Assembly: GCA_030549205.1 (NCBI GenBank)
Contig: JAUKTV010000008.1
Coordinates: forward strand, 1,302,001 to 1,366,000
Length of the DNA: 64,000 nt
Direction: 5' to 3'
From: Apiosordaria backusii
Lineage: Eukaryota > Ascomycota > Sordariomycetes > Sordariales > Lasiosphaeriaceae
Both the position numbers and the translations under genes were made by a program. Below, piece by piece: positions 45,982 to 58,200 of the stretch. Below the pieces are notes generated by a model. It was not told where the DNA came from. It saw only the letters and a program-made list of their open reading frames with translations, and did no database searches. The first letter of the stretch is position 1. Every line of letters begins with the position of its first letter.

Positions 45982-48900
45982 ATGTCGAGACCACCATCCA
46001 AGAATTTACAAACCCAGAGAAGAACGAGATCGGGTGTTTCTCTAACAATGACCGAGCCGGATGGGAGTGAAGCAGCCTATAGCCCCACGACGACAACCCC
46101 GAGTTCCCCCACCAGTTCTCACGGCGAACATCGAAGAAGTTTCTCTCTTAACTCTGTCAAGGGCCGGCCATGGCGCTCTATGAGCAACAGCAACAGGGAT
46201 CGAGATGCCACACCAGACTCTGCCTTTAGGGGTCATGTGAGAAAACTGTCCAAGTCACGACCATATTCAGCATCACCGGTTGATGGCTTCAGTCGACCCA
46301 GCTCAGGCATATCCGAAGATCACATTCAAAGTCTTCACAGCCGGTTATCGTTCACCACAACAGATGCCCCGAGTCTCACTCCAAGTTCATCGTCCTGCTC
46401 CGTCGACTGGAAATCTCAAAGGATAGAGGGAGGATGTGCGCTAGAACCGGATACAAGTCTTTTGAAAACCAAAACCCCTTATCTGGTGGTCACAACAGAC
46501 TATCTTCTCAAAATGAAGAGTCGTGCCGACGCCGTGGCCCTATTTCCAACATTGGCGATTGAGGGCGAGAAAGCGCACCATGGTTCTGCTCCAGATCCTG
46601 TTCTCGCCATTCCCATGTCAGCAGTTGTGGCTGCCTTTTACTCCGAGAGCAGCAAGCCGTCGTTTGGTATTGAAGTTTGGTGGAAGGGCTTTGGCGGACA
46701 GTCGTTTTACCGGTCTGAATTCTTTTTCAGCTTACCACGGGAACAGCAGAAAATGCTCGAAAGTATCACTCGCGTCATAGGGACCAAGGAGCAGGACGAG
46801 GTTGATTCTGCGGGCAGGTGTGATGAGGTGAAAGCTCTCATGCACAAGATCCAAATGGCGGAGGAGCCCATGTTTGCGAACAAGAAGCTGGAGATATTCC
46901 CAGTAATACCCCGAGGAAACACGAGAAAGGAATACATGCCGAAAATGGAAGATGCGTCCAAGAAGTCTCAGGAGGGCTCGGCGTACTACTTGGTCGTTGA
47001 CACATATCTTTGCTACCTGGCTGAAGTTCAAAGAGGAAAGGCTGGCTCAACCTGCCGGCACCGGACGTTTGGCCTGGTCACATTGACGAGTGTGGTGGGG
47101 GATTGGTCCTTCCATGAGGAGAGGTTCAATATCTCGTTCCGGTATGTTTCACAGACGAGAACGCACTTTGTGAGCACTCTCGACTAACACTTACCCCTAG
47201 TGAGCCATTCAAACCACAAGTGACACTCGAACTCGCTAGCCGATACTACCGGCAGATCATTCGCATACTTGGTACTGCCGACCGCTTCATCAAGCCCAAC
47301 TGGCCGCAGCTGTGGCAAAACCTCGAAATCTTTTCAGTTTCAGGGCTCAGAAATCCTCAGTACCTAGTCTCTCGGGAAGACTATGGAGCTATCAAACGCA
47401 CTCTTGACGCCCATATCGCTGGTTATCGCTGTGGACCAGTTGAGTGGGAGATCAACTGGAAGACTCGGCATGCCCCTGAATTTCGCCTCTTGCCGATGAG
47501 GAATGGTGGAGTGTACACAGCCCTGCAGCTTGTAGCTGTTATGAGGGCACTCAGGTACAACGACTATTTCAACTCGTTGTCTTTCAAAGACGTAGATTTG
47601 TCGATGCTGCATGGAGTTGATGACAACCTGGGAGGAGGCATCAATGTGGCCTACTTGAGCCGGACTTGTAAGTTATTCAGCGGTCCTGTCTCTATCTGCG
47701 GTCAACTAACCATATCACAGGCATCAAACTTACAAATGAGGAGGTGCAGATTCTGAAGTCCTGCCCCGTGTTGCACCAAGAGTTCCATGCTCTTGCTTAT
47801 TGCTCCGAGACGATCCGACAGATCGATTTCACCAACTGCACATATTCACTGAATAAGGGCAAGTCGACTGACAGCCATTATCCAACACTTCAGTTCCTCA
47901 CACCCATTCTTCATCTCTTGAAGACTGGCATTACAAAGTGCAACCGCTTGATCTTGGCCCACAACCACCTCTCTGAGCATGATATCAGCAATCTTGGTAA
48001 GAACTTTTATTCACCAGCACTTATCAAAATCCAGGCTAACGTATCCCAGCTGAGACAATGAGCACGGGCGCCATCCGAGCTTTGGATATTTCAGCTTGTG
48101 GTTTGGACGACATGGGCGTGCGACGGATTGTTATTGACACCGTGATGGAGCGTCCTCTTCCTCTGGAGTCGTTGACAGTCGCTGGCAACTACGGTCGGCT
48201 GCCCGCGTATATTCTGCCTGATCTCCTGCAGCAGCTTCCCGAGATTCGAGAGCTCAACCTCTGTGGTAGTATCCTAGGCGATAATTCGGACGTGGGCCCG
48301 TTGTTGCCCTTTGAATTACTCGAAAACCTTCGGTATCTCGAGGCCATCGATATCACAGGCTGGTTGATTAATGACGAGACTCTGATGGATCTGCAGCGCT
48401 TCTTGATGGCCAGAAGCTGGGTGTTGGACAACGGAGGCGCTTCGGCTTTTCGCCAGCTTGTTCTCAAGCAATGCGGAATCACAGGATTCAAAGCTGCAGC
48501 GTTGTTCGATGCTGTTGGCAGGGATCATGGCTTGCACATTGGCTTGAGCGGCAACCCCATCGAAAACGGCATTGGGAAGCTGGCAGCGGTCATTCGGGAG
48601 AATAAGGGGCCCGCTGGTTTGGATATGGAAATGGTCGAGTTCCAGGACGAAGATAACTACCTCGCTCTGATCCACGCCCTGACCGAGGCCAAGCACCTCA
48701 CCGTGTTGAACTTGGCCGGCACGGCACCTGCCCCTTCTCCTACTGGTGTGTGCAGCGCGGAGATCGTCAGCGCTCTCCACGACTTGTTTGCGCGCAACAC
48801 CTCGATCCGGTGCCTTGACCTCTCGGGTTTCTCCGGCAGACTTGATGATGGGCAGCTGACCAAGGGATTCGGCCGTAGCTTGAGCGGTCTCGAGCACAAC

Positions 48901-50082
48901 AAGACTATGACCCATCTTCGGATCCGCAATCAGAATCTCCACGACGATGCAGGTACCTTAGGTCAGTCTCTGAAGAGGAACAACACCCTCATGGTTCTCG
49001 ACTGCCAGGACAACAACCTCAATCTCAACAGCTTTGGGTTCTTGGTGGATAGCATGAAGATCAACAAGACCATCATCGATTTTCCCTTTAGTCCCAAAGA
49101 GCGCTCCGATATCTGGAAGAACGTCCTAAAAGGTCTCCGCCCAGTGTATCGTCCGACTAACGTCAAAAGCGGTCACATTCAGATGGGTAGTCATGGCAAA
49201 GAAAAGAAACACAAGGACAAGAAAGAGGACAAGGAAAAGCAACCTGCGGTCCAAGTCGACGTGCAAGAGACTGCCTTGTGGGGTATCCTCGAGAAGCAGT
49301 TCAAGCAGCTCGACGAGTACATCGAGCGAAATCGCGATCTTCTTGAGGCATCATCCGGCCAAGTCTTGGATTTTGAGTCCCCGGATCCCATGCCTGTCGA
49401 CCTCGGACAGAGCGGAAGCGGTTATGGCACCGGCACAGCTGGAACCACCGAGTGGCCAACCCTTCTCGACCTCGAATTCGACATGAGTACCCTCGACCTG
49501 AACGACACTGTTGCCGCCCCAGCTCCACCTGTGGTCCCCGTAGGAGAAGCAGTCACCCACGACGGGACATTCCTCCTGCAATCCAGCCCCAACTTGGGCA
49601 CTAAAGCCCCCGACACCACCAAGAAGGAGAAGACCAGACCGCCCCCTCTCATCCGGCGAAAAACAGTCCGCTCTTCCTCACTAACCCGGAATGAGCCCCC
49701 ACCGACGCCTTCTTACTCCTTGATTGGGCACGTTGGGGTAGGGAGCACACTTCCTCATGTTGCTCCCGATTATCCTCCTCCCCCGGTTCCTCCTGTGATG
49801 ATGCAAACTATTGGAATGGAGTCGCCGACTGATACTCTGGATCCTGTTTCGGAGGTGGAGACGCCGGGGCCGGATGAGTTGTTGCCTACGATGGCGGAGT
49901 TGCATATCAAGAGCCACAACAACGTTACCACCACTACCACCGCTATCAACGCCAATGACAACGGCAAAAGGGGCCACAAATCAACCCCTTCCAATCAAAG
50001 CATGGACGAAGAGGAGAAACTAAGGGAGATGCTCCGGGAATACAGGGGCGCAGGTTTCATGGTTGAGGGTTTTACCGACTAA
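45982..50082 (+). CDS. large PH-like / leucine-rich-repeat protein with disordered ends
   Basis: Four exons (45982-47141, 47201-47667, 47721-47996, 48050-50082) with introns of 59, 53 and 53 nt give 1,311 residues from the ATG of MSRPPSKN. The frame upstream has only a TTG. The N-terminus is Ser-rich. A PH-like region follows (TKTPYLVVTTDYLLKMKS.., IPMSAVVAAFYSE.., FGIEVWWKGF.., PREQQKMLESITRVIG). The middle has repeated leucine-rich units such as IRALDISACGLDDMGV, IRELNLCGSILGD, LTVLNLAGT and LMVLDCQDNNLNLNSFG. The C-terminus is charged, then proline-rich (PPPLIRR, PPPPVPPV), and ends with a helix (EEEKLREMLREYRGAGFMVE). This resembles the order PH-LRR-proline-rich found in CARMIL actin regulators, but I cannot show homology. 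Probably cytosolic. Confidence 0.85.
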
Positions 50083-50978
50083 TTTATGGGGTGAAGAGGC
50101 CTGTTTTGGTAGTGGAATTGTTTTGATATAATATGACGGTGGGGAGGGAGTGACACATAGGCACATACATATCTATACAGGGAAAAATGGCAACATAACA
50201 AATGGATTTGGCACGGGGAAAGGGCAAAGGCGTTTTTGCAAACATGGGACATGGGAGTGGGGGTTTTAATCGTTAATTTTTCTATTTTTATTTGGGCATG
50301 GCAACAGCAGATCAATCAGCAAAGCATGGGTAGTGTGTGGTTTATTTTGGTAAGGTGGGTTGGGATTGAGAAGTTTTGTTGTAAGATAAACATGTGGACG
50401 GAGTTTGATACCCTATAGACAATAGGCAAAATATTTGAATCACTTTGAGCTGAAATGGAATTTCCCCTTTCTAGCCCACCTAGGTGTCTACTGATGCTAG
50501 CTGCTCTTCGACCTCTCAATGTGAGCCGACTTCAACTTAACCACCGGTGCCCTCGCTGCGAAGACAAGCGACGTGGTGTGGGCAGGCTCTGCTGTTCCAT
50601 AATGATTAGATTCTTCAGTGTACACTACCTGACCAGCCGCTTGCTCCAGGCTTGATTCCGGAGAGGTTCCCAGATAAGAATTTCAGTTCCTGACACCGTA
50701 GCTTTCCCGTCCGCGGCCCCAAATTGACCATTTAAAACCTAGCCTCTTTCTTTCCCGGCGAGACCTCGAACCATCTATTACGCCTGTCTGTCTATCCACC
50801 GTTACAAATTCATGCTTTCCCACTCCACATCACCACTACCCCTCCCTCCCACCGCGGCGTGACTTTTTGCCTGTCCTCTCCTTGACGCCCATTATCCCAT
50901 CATATCCCCCCCCCTCTTGACCTCAACCCCCATATTTCTTTTTATTTTATTTTCCAACTGCCCCCCCAGTTATGTCCC
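50083..50978. other. spacer between convergent genes
   Basis: A tail-to-tail spacer between the PH/LRR gene and BET5. It is pyrimidine-rich toward the BET5 end. No accepted frame or RNA gene. Confidence 0.5.
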
Positions 50979-51544
50979 TCACATCAACCCCCTTACAAAC
51001 TGATCAAGCCCCAACTCAAATAACTCATTCCTCACCCCCTCCCCATTTTTGTGTTTAACCGGACTCAGCGGGTTCTTCACCACGTACTCCACCCAGAGGT
51101 TGATGTATATTTGATGCAGCACGTTCCTCATGCTCAGCGTGGCGATATCCGTCAGCATCACAAACCGGAGGTTGGACGCCGTCTCGTAGTAGTGGAGCTT
51201 GTACTGCGCTGTGCGGTAGGAGATGAAAGCGTCGTCGGCGCCGCCGAGCTTGCGGACCATGTTGCGGAGGGAGAAGACGGTGCCGAAGATTAGTTTGGCG
51301 TTGTCGGAGGAGGAGGTTTTGGAGTGTTGGAGGGTGTGGGTGGAGGAGACTGGTGGTGGTGGTGGTGGTGGTGCTGGTGGGAGGTCGGCGGAGGAGGTGG
51401 AGGGGAGGGAGGGAGGGGGGAGCCAGGATTTCGAGTAGATGCATTCCGCTGGGGGCATAGGGGGTTAGCTATAGCACGACTAAGGGGTAGCTAGAGGGAG
51501 AATATACTGTGCCGGTCGAAGATGTAAAAGGAGTAGACGACCAT
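50979..51544 (-). CDS. BET5: TRAPP complex subunit Bet5 (TRAPPC1)
   Basis: Bet5 is a small longin-fold subunit of the TRAPP core, the Ypt1/Rab1 exchange factor for ER-to-Golgi traffic. Two exons (51508-51544, 50979-51448) with a 59-nt intron give 168 residues. The start MVVYSFYIFDRHTECIYSK is typical. The family block LIFGTVFSLRNMVRKLG, followed by YRTAQYKLHYYET, FVMLTD and YVVKNPLSP, is fully present, and the protein ends LGLDQFVRGLM. A Ser/Pro-rich insert (PPPSLPS..PPPPPPPVSS) of about 30 residues sits between the first strand and the core, making the protein longer than yeast Bet5. The 5' half is C-rich and the 3' half G-rich on the coding strand. Confidence 0.95.
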
Positions 51545-52584
51545 GTTGTTGGAGTTGGGCCGGCCGGGTCGCGCGCCGGGATCGAGGGAAGGGGAGGTAA
51601 GTGGGAAATAGGGGGGCGCGCGACGGCGGTGATGGGGGGACTTTCGGGGTTGTGAAGCTGGGTATAGAATTGCTTTGTTCGTATGTCGCTTCGAATGGTG
51701 TATCGACTGGGAATGTGTTGGGATGCTGCTGCTGTTACGGGCTTTGCGACTGACGGGATATGGACAAGTTTGATGCTCGGTAGTTTCCGTTGATGTCCCG
51801 ATGTGTCGGTGCTTCGGTGACCCGCCCGTGCTTCTCCTTACCGCGACGGGACCTGCACCGGGACCGGGGTTTATCAGCAGGCCTTGGCAGCACACAGACC
51901 ACGCTCCAACGAACCAGTCCAGCGGCTCCCGTTCTGGTACCGTAAGCTGGTCGTCACTCTCACCTCGTCACTCCGTTCTGAACTCAATCCGTGAATTGAT
52001 TGTTAGATTAACAGTATTAACCAGAAGAAATGAACCGAAAACAGTTGGAAAACAGAAACGAAAGGGATTGGTCTATTCCCGAGCTGCACAGTACGGATCC
52101 AATGACGCAGTGAGGCTCCTGGACGGGATGGAACAGTGTCGATTGCAGGGAAGAGCGGGGTGGTGGGGTGGGGAGGGGCGCTTGTCAATTAACGAGGGGA
52201 GGGGCCATCCCCTTCAGCTCTGCCCTATGAGGCAGAGCCAGAGCCTCGTCTCTGTTGCCGCTGTTGTTGCTGTTGGGCGACACCTTTGTTGCAAAGTTCA
52301 GTGTTACCCTCCATTGTCACCCAAGATTAACCTTGTGAAGAAGGCCTTGCATAGGTGGATGAACGAAGAAAACTCATTCCATCAAAGCGGCACTCTGGTT
52401 GGTGGTTAGACTGGACTATCATCAAAGCATCAACCAAGACAAACACCTCCGCCGAATCTTGTCTGTCGACTCTCGGCCGGCCAAAGCGCCTCTTTCCTCT
52501 TCCACCCCCCGGCCACTCTCTTTTCTTGATTTTTCCTTGTCATTATCGATCTGCAGCAGCATATAGAAGAGACATAAACCCAAA
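51545..52584. promoter_or_regulatory. divergent promoter region of BET5 and the CaMKK-type gene
   Basis: One kilobase between divergent genes. The 202-codon plus-strand frame at 51801-52409 has no recognisable domain, is probably leader sequence of the kinase gene, and is not accepted. Confidence 0.5.
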
Positions 52585-54779
52585 ATGGCCGACGAAGAGA
52601 ATATCCTCCCTCCTCAGCGAGCAGCGACTTACACCCTGCCACTACGACCTCGAATGGACGGCAGCGACACGAGAGAATTCAGCTTGGGGCCAATGGCTGG
52701 CACTCCAGACGCACAACACAACCCGGCGGCAGTGCCCCGAGGCTTAGCCTCGCCAGACATATCCGTCGAATTCGCTGGCGATCACCACCATGACGGCAGC
52801 TTTGATAAGCCAGAGCTGCTACACCCTCGTTCTGCACCACCTCACGTGCAACACTTCCAGAGCCCCATGAGACACCACAAAAGGACCCCCTCAGCCCATC
52901 GTGAGATCAAAGAGACATTAAACGCACGCTCCGAGTACACCAGCGACGACTCTGACGGCCGCTCCCACTTCCGCGTCAACCAATACGTCATTAAGGAAGA
53001 AATTGGCCGCGGCTCATACGGCGCTGTTCACCTTGCTACCGATCAGTTCGGCAAGGAATATGTACTTGCTCCTTTATTCCCCCTCTTCTCATCTCATCCT
53101 AACACACCCCACAGGCAGTAAAAGCCTTTTCCAAAGCCCGTCTACGCAAACGCATCCAGTCCAACATCCTCCGCCATGGCCCCAGATCACTCGGCCGCTT
53201 CCCCTCCCGCGCCCCCTTTGGTGCCCCCGATCTCCCCGTCGCTCGCCTGACAGATCAGCGAGCCAAAGAGGAGCAGGACCCCCTCTTCCTCATTCGTGAA
53301 GAGATTGCCGTCATGAAGAAGCTGAACCATCCTAACCTAGTCCAGCTCATTGAAGTGCTTGATGACCCTGAAGAAGACACCCTGTATATGGTGCTGGAGA
53401 TGTGCAAGAAGGGTGTCGTCATGAAGGTTGGCTTGGGCGAGTCCGCCACGCCGATTGATGAGGAGCAGTGTAGGCATTGGTTTAGGGATTTGATTTTGGG
53501 GGTTGAGTACTGTGAGTTTCCTTGACTTCCCTAGCCAGGTAATGATGTTAATATGTATAAAGTGCACTCCCAAGGTGTCGTCCACCGGGATATCAAACCC
53601 GACAACCTCCTCCTCACCGAAGACGACGTCCTCAAAGTCGTCGACTTTGGCGTCTCGGAAATGTTTGAGCAATCCACCGATATGAAGACGGCCAAGAGCG
53701 CTGGGTCACCTGCCTTCTTGCCTCCTGAGCTCTGCGTAGCCAAGCACGGTGATGTCTCAGGCAAAGCAGCTGATATCTGGTCTATGGGCGTATCTCTGTA
53801 TTGCCTTCGCTACGGCAAGATTCCCTTTGAGAAATTTGGAGTGTTGGAGATGTACGAGGCTATCCGGACTGAAACCCCCCACATACCCGAAGATGAGAAA
53901 CCGGATTTTGTCGACGTGATGCGAAAGTTGATGGAGAAAGATCCAGAGAAGAGGATAAAGATGGATGAGCTTCGAGTATGTACCTTCCCTTCTTGCCCCC
54001 CTTTTGGACTCTAGCTAACAACAAAAAAGGACCACCCCTGGGTAACAAAAAACGGCACCGACCCTCTCCTTCCGGCAGAGGAGAACTGCTCCGACCCCGT
54101 CGACCCCCCCAACCCGCTTGAAGTAAACCACGCCTTCACCCGCCGAATGTCCCATTTGATCTGCGTCATGAAGGCGATCCGCAAATTCAAATCCCTCCTC
54201 TCCAACAGCCCTTACCCCCGGCCGCCCAACTCGCCCTACCACCACTCCCCCAAACCCTCCGACACGGCCGACTTTGCCGCCTCCATCCTACGCAAGAGGC
54301 AGCAGTTCTTGCAGTCGCCCCCTCCCCATCTAGTCAGCAGCAGCACCACCCCCCAACCTTTACACCTCGGCATCGGCACTGGCGGCCTCGACACTTTTTC
54401 AAGCAGCCACGACGACGCAGGATTAGGAGGGGGGGAAGGTGGCGGGTTTGGGATCGTAGCTGACAGCCCGACCGCGGCGGATTTTAATATTTACGATAGG
54501 GCGTTTGATTTGGAGGTGGAGAGGATCAAGAGGTCGAGCAGTGTGAAGAATCGGGAGAGGGAGGCAAAGATTTACCATACGAGGTTTAATGATCCTGAGG
54601 AGAAGAAAAAGGGAGAGGGGTTATGGGGGTTGTTTAGCAAGAGACAAGAGGAGGTGAGGGCGGGGAGGTTTGCGGATCTGGTGCAGGCTGCTGTTGCTAG
54701 GGAGAGGGAGGCTTCTGCTGCTGCTGCTGCTGAGAGTGAAACACAGACACTGGCAGAGGATGGAGAGGAGGGGAAATAG
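52585..54779 (+). CDS. CaMKK / SNF1-activating type Ser/Thr kinase
   Basis: Four exons (52585-53061, 53115-53511, 53563-53975, 54030-54779) with introns of 51-54 nt give 678 residues. Two introns use AAG acceptors (53512-53562 and 53976-54029). The kinase domain starts near residue 134: GRGSYG (141-146), AVKAFSK with Lys162, then an Arg/Pro-rich insert (RHGPRSLGRFPSRAPFG..) like that of calmodulin-dependent kinase kinases, HRDIKPDN, DFG, the activation loop with GSPAFLPPEL, and DHPWV at the end. Relatives are fungal CaMKKs (CmkC, Ssp1) and yeast Sak1/Tos3/Elm1, which activate Snf1/AMPK or downstream CaM kinases. The tail is disordered and G-rich in codons after about 54425. Which downstream kinase it serves cannot be told. 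Confidence 0.92.
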
Positions 54780-55237
54780 TAAAGAAGAGAAGGCTGCGGA
54801 GGAGGTTGAGAGCAAGGCGGAGCGATGAGCACTCGTGGATGGGGTTCACATGGTTTGGTTAATTAGGCGGGCGGGATGGGTGAGGCACAGCGAAACAACA
54901 GTCAAGTACTGGATATACTACCTACCTACCTGCACCGGGACTGCTATTACCTGGGTAAGATTGATTGGTTTTGGCTTTACAAATAAGAGCACAGTGTTTT
55001 GGCGGTTGGAATAGTGTTGCGTTTGCAGCAAGCAAGCAGTTACAAGTAGGAAGGCATTAATACCAAAGCAGAAGAAGGGCGGAGGAGTGTAGGAAGATAG
55101 GTAGTGATTACAGAGAGTGAGTTATTTCCTTTTTTTTCTTGGACGAGATTTCCGAGTTGGATTGTTTTTCTTTTGTTTCGCTCATAGGTGGGTGGTCAGT
55201 CAGGCTGGATCTCTCTGACTTTACTGTTTTCTGTTTC

Positions 55238-55240
<3 letters not shown>

Positions 55241-55269
<29 letters not shown>
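55241..55269. repeat. (GA)14 microsatellite
   Basis: A perfect GA run downstream of the CaMKK-type gene. Confidence 0.95.
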
Positions 55270-55271
<2 letters not shown>

Positions 55272-58200
55272 GTTTTCTTGGGGTTGGGGGACAGTTTTGA
55301 TGCACACACAATTAAAAGGCAGCTGAGAAAATGGATTGGTTCTTTGATACCTCGAAAGTTTTGACACATTTGTTCTTGGAATATCGAATTTTTTTTCCAT
55401 TTCTCAATTCTTGAGGTTTTCCGAGAAAGTGTTGTGTGATCGTCTGATATCATGGATGAGCCATATCTCTTATGGCTGAGCAAAAAAAGCGAATGACGTG
55501 ACCCAACCCAGCCATCCGGAACTCTCGTCCTGGGGGGGTTTGACAAGCCTATTTGGCACTGCCATATAAAGCACGATTCAAAACGAGAGTTTACGAGAAG
55601 CATAACGCCTTGGGTTCTGCTACCTAAGCAGCACTGCCGGGCACTGCCCACTTACCTTCCCTATCGGTGAAAGTCTCTCACAGGTCAAGACCCGAGTATA
55701 ACGCCTTAAATAACCAAGCTTCTGAGATAAGCAACATCATTTACAATCATCCGTCAACGTCAACATTTCAAAGTGGTGGACAGATGATTCATAGCCCACT
55801 CATCACCTCCACCTCATTCACTCACTCACTCACTCACCGGTTACGAGTAAATCCCATCTCCTATACCGCTCATTCTGACCTTGTATCCCGTAAGGATCCC
55901 GTCTCCGTTCACGGAAGAGGGCCCTTTGACTCTCACTACCCTCCCAAACAACACAGAGCACAACAACTTGCATATGGTGCATATCCAAACATTCCATTCA
56001 TTCTCATGACCCGACGTTGGCCAGCATTACAACAAAAAAAAGAAACCTGGAGCCAAGCAGGGTTGCCACAAGCTGGGCATTTCTTGTTCGCGCCGCCACG
56101 AGCCTTGGCAAAAGCTTGTCTCGGTCAGAAACCCACCCCAAGCGGGAACAAACTGGCAGGGGGGCTGCAAGTATCCAATGCGAAAAGAAAACCACAGAGT
56201 TCATTCATGGTGTTCCCTTTGGACAACCACCGGATGTCGAACCTGATCTCCGCGGCAGATGCCAAGGCGGTTGAGGGTTTCTGGGCATATGTACTGATAT
56301 GCTTGTGCGTGTCTGGAAAAATGCAAAGTGCAGCCAGCCCCGTCGCATGCAGTCTTTTGTTGCGGTGTGCGCGAAAAAGGGGGAAATGTGCCCCCGTCCC
56401 TAGAGTGTGTGTCTTCTCAGCGAATATCTCGACCACGTGTAAGAAACCCAAACGTTCCTCCGGATGTCGCGGTGAAGAAGATTATGTCCCGTTCCCTGGA
56501 AATGTCAATTAGAGAGGTCCCACCGGCAACCAACGAACAATGCGCAAGGTTTCCAATTGAGAGTTCACATGTCAGTGGAAGACATGGTCGCCTCGAATGC
56601 ACACCGCAAAAGTGTTCCGGAGTGATATTCCTGCCAGTATTGGTTGCGTCTGTTAGTTCAGCCTCCAGCCTCTCTGCACGCTCTTTGAGACCGAGGGGCA
56701 AACCTCTCCCGCACTGACTGGTGACTTCAACTTGCAGTAGAGCAGGCCCAAAGTTTGATGGCCGCCTCCTCGAACCCAACGCTGCCATGAAACTCGTTCC
56801 CTCCCACGGTCATTTGACGGCCGGTGGTGTTTGACCTTTTGGATCGACCACCCCAAGTCTTCTTGCCAAGACCGGCCATGGGGTTCTCAAGAGTTGTGTG
56901 TCCCAAAGCACCGGGTAAAGGAGGGGAAAGAAAATAGTGCAGGGCTGGGGCTGTGCTTGGGAAAGCCGGTATCTAACAAGTAGATCTGATCTATAGGAGA
57001 CTTGGAAAGAACAACATTCCCATGCTGCGCGGGATGGGAGAGATTGACGGGAGGACCTCAAACAACGCCCCCTTGATGTGGGCCAAGAAGATGCGATATC
57101 AGGTCCCTTAACCGCATCGGATGGTGATGCTCCTCCGAATGGAGGGGTTGTGCCACCACACAAATGGTGAAGCTTGGAAGGAGGGTGAGAAGCACCTGTG
57201 ATTCTTGTGACTGGACCAATTGGCCAATTGATTGACTAGCCCATGGCGTTGGGCGGGTTGCTGACAATTGCTGAAGCAGGAGAATGCGACGAAAAGCAGA
57301 CTGAGGAGGAGGGAAGGAAAATGCCTCATAGAGAGGTGCTGGAAGAGGGCGATCAATGCTGCGTAGAGGTCGCAGGGCCGTCCTGCACAACATGGCGACT
57401 ATCGTATGTGGTCATGGTTGGAAGCGGTGATCGGAATGCCAGTTATCCCAGACCAGAGCATGCAAAGCATAGACGCTGTTACATGTATATGTATGTATGT
57501 ATGTTTGAATGTATCTGCTGTCAGCGTCTCCATAGGGTCAGTGGCCAGTCAACGGCACACCTGCATCAGGGCCTGGTCGCCAGCCATGTTTTGATGTTGG
57601 GAAGGATCCCGAGGGTGGTGGAGGAGGTCGGCCACCATCACGCTGTGACTTCACTGTGCACATAAGAGAGTAACTGGAAGTTGTGACCAATTTCCAGCCA
57701 ATTTCCAGGTTGGGGTGGAAATCCCGGAACATTGCTCTCCCTTCGGGGACTACTTCCTACACGTCCGGCCGTGCCCCCGCACCTCGCCAAAGAAAGAGCC
57801 GGGAGGCCGCCCACGGCGCCAGGATGGCCGGCACCGGGGACATGGGGGTTTGATGGAGCTGGTGGGAACAAGCTGCGTGCCAAGCCCGGCGAATCTGTGC
57901 TGATGTCCCTCTTGGGGATCATCGGGTGGATACATAAGAACGTTGCTCTGCCAAGAATGCGACTAGGGCGTGTAAGTGCGGGTTATGAGTTGGCTTTGCG
58001 ACTTTGACTGATGGGCCAGTGATAATTGCGCTTCGGTCATGGGATCCAGAGTTGTTTGAAAAGAACGCAACAGAAGGGTTTTGTTGTGTGGTTGAAGTGG
58101 AGAGGAACTGCCCTTCGCAATGCGGCCGAAAGAAGTGACGGAATCGCAACAGCTGCATGTAATGTGCCTTGCATGAATACCGATGGACCCATTCACTGAA

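Noticed and set aside
51801..52409. 202-codon plus-strand frame before the CaMKK-type gene
   Set aside because: No recognisable domain; lies in a likely promoter and leader.
55667..56512. 281-codon plus-strand frame
   Set aside because: Starts at GTG, has random-looking composition, no domain and no supporting splice structure; could be checked with RNA-seq.
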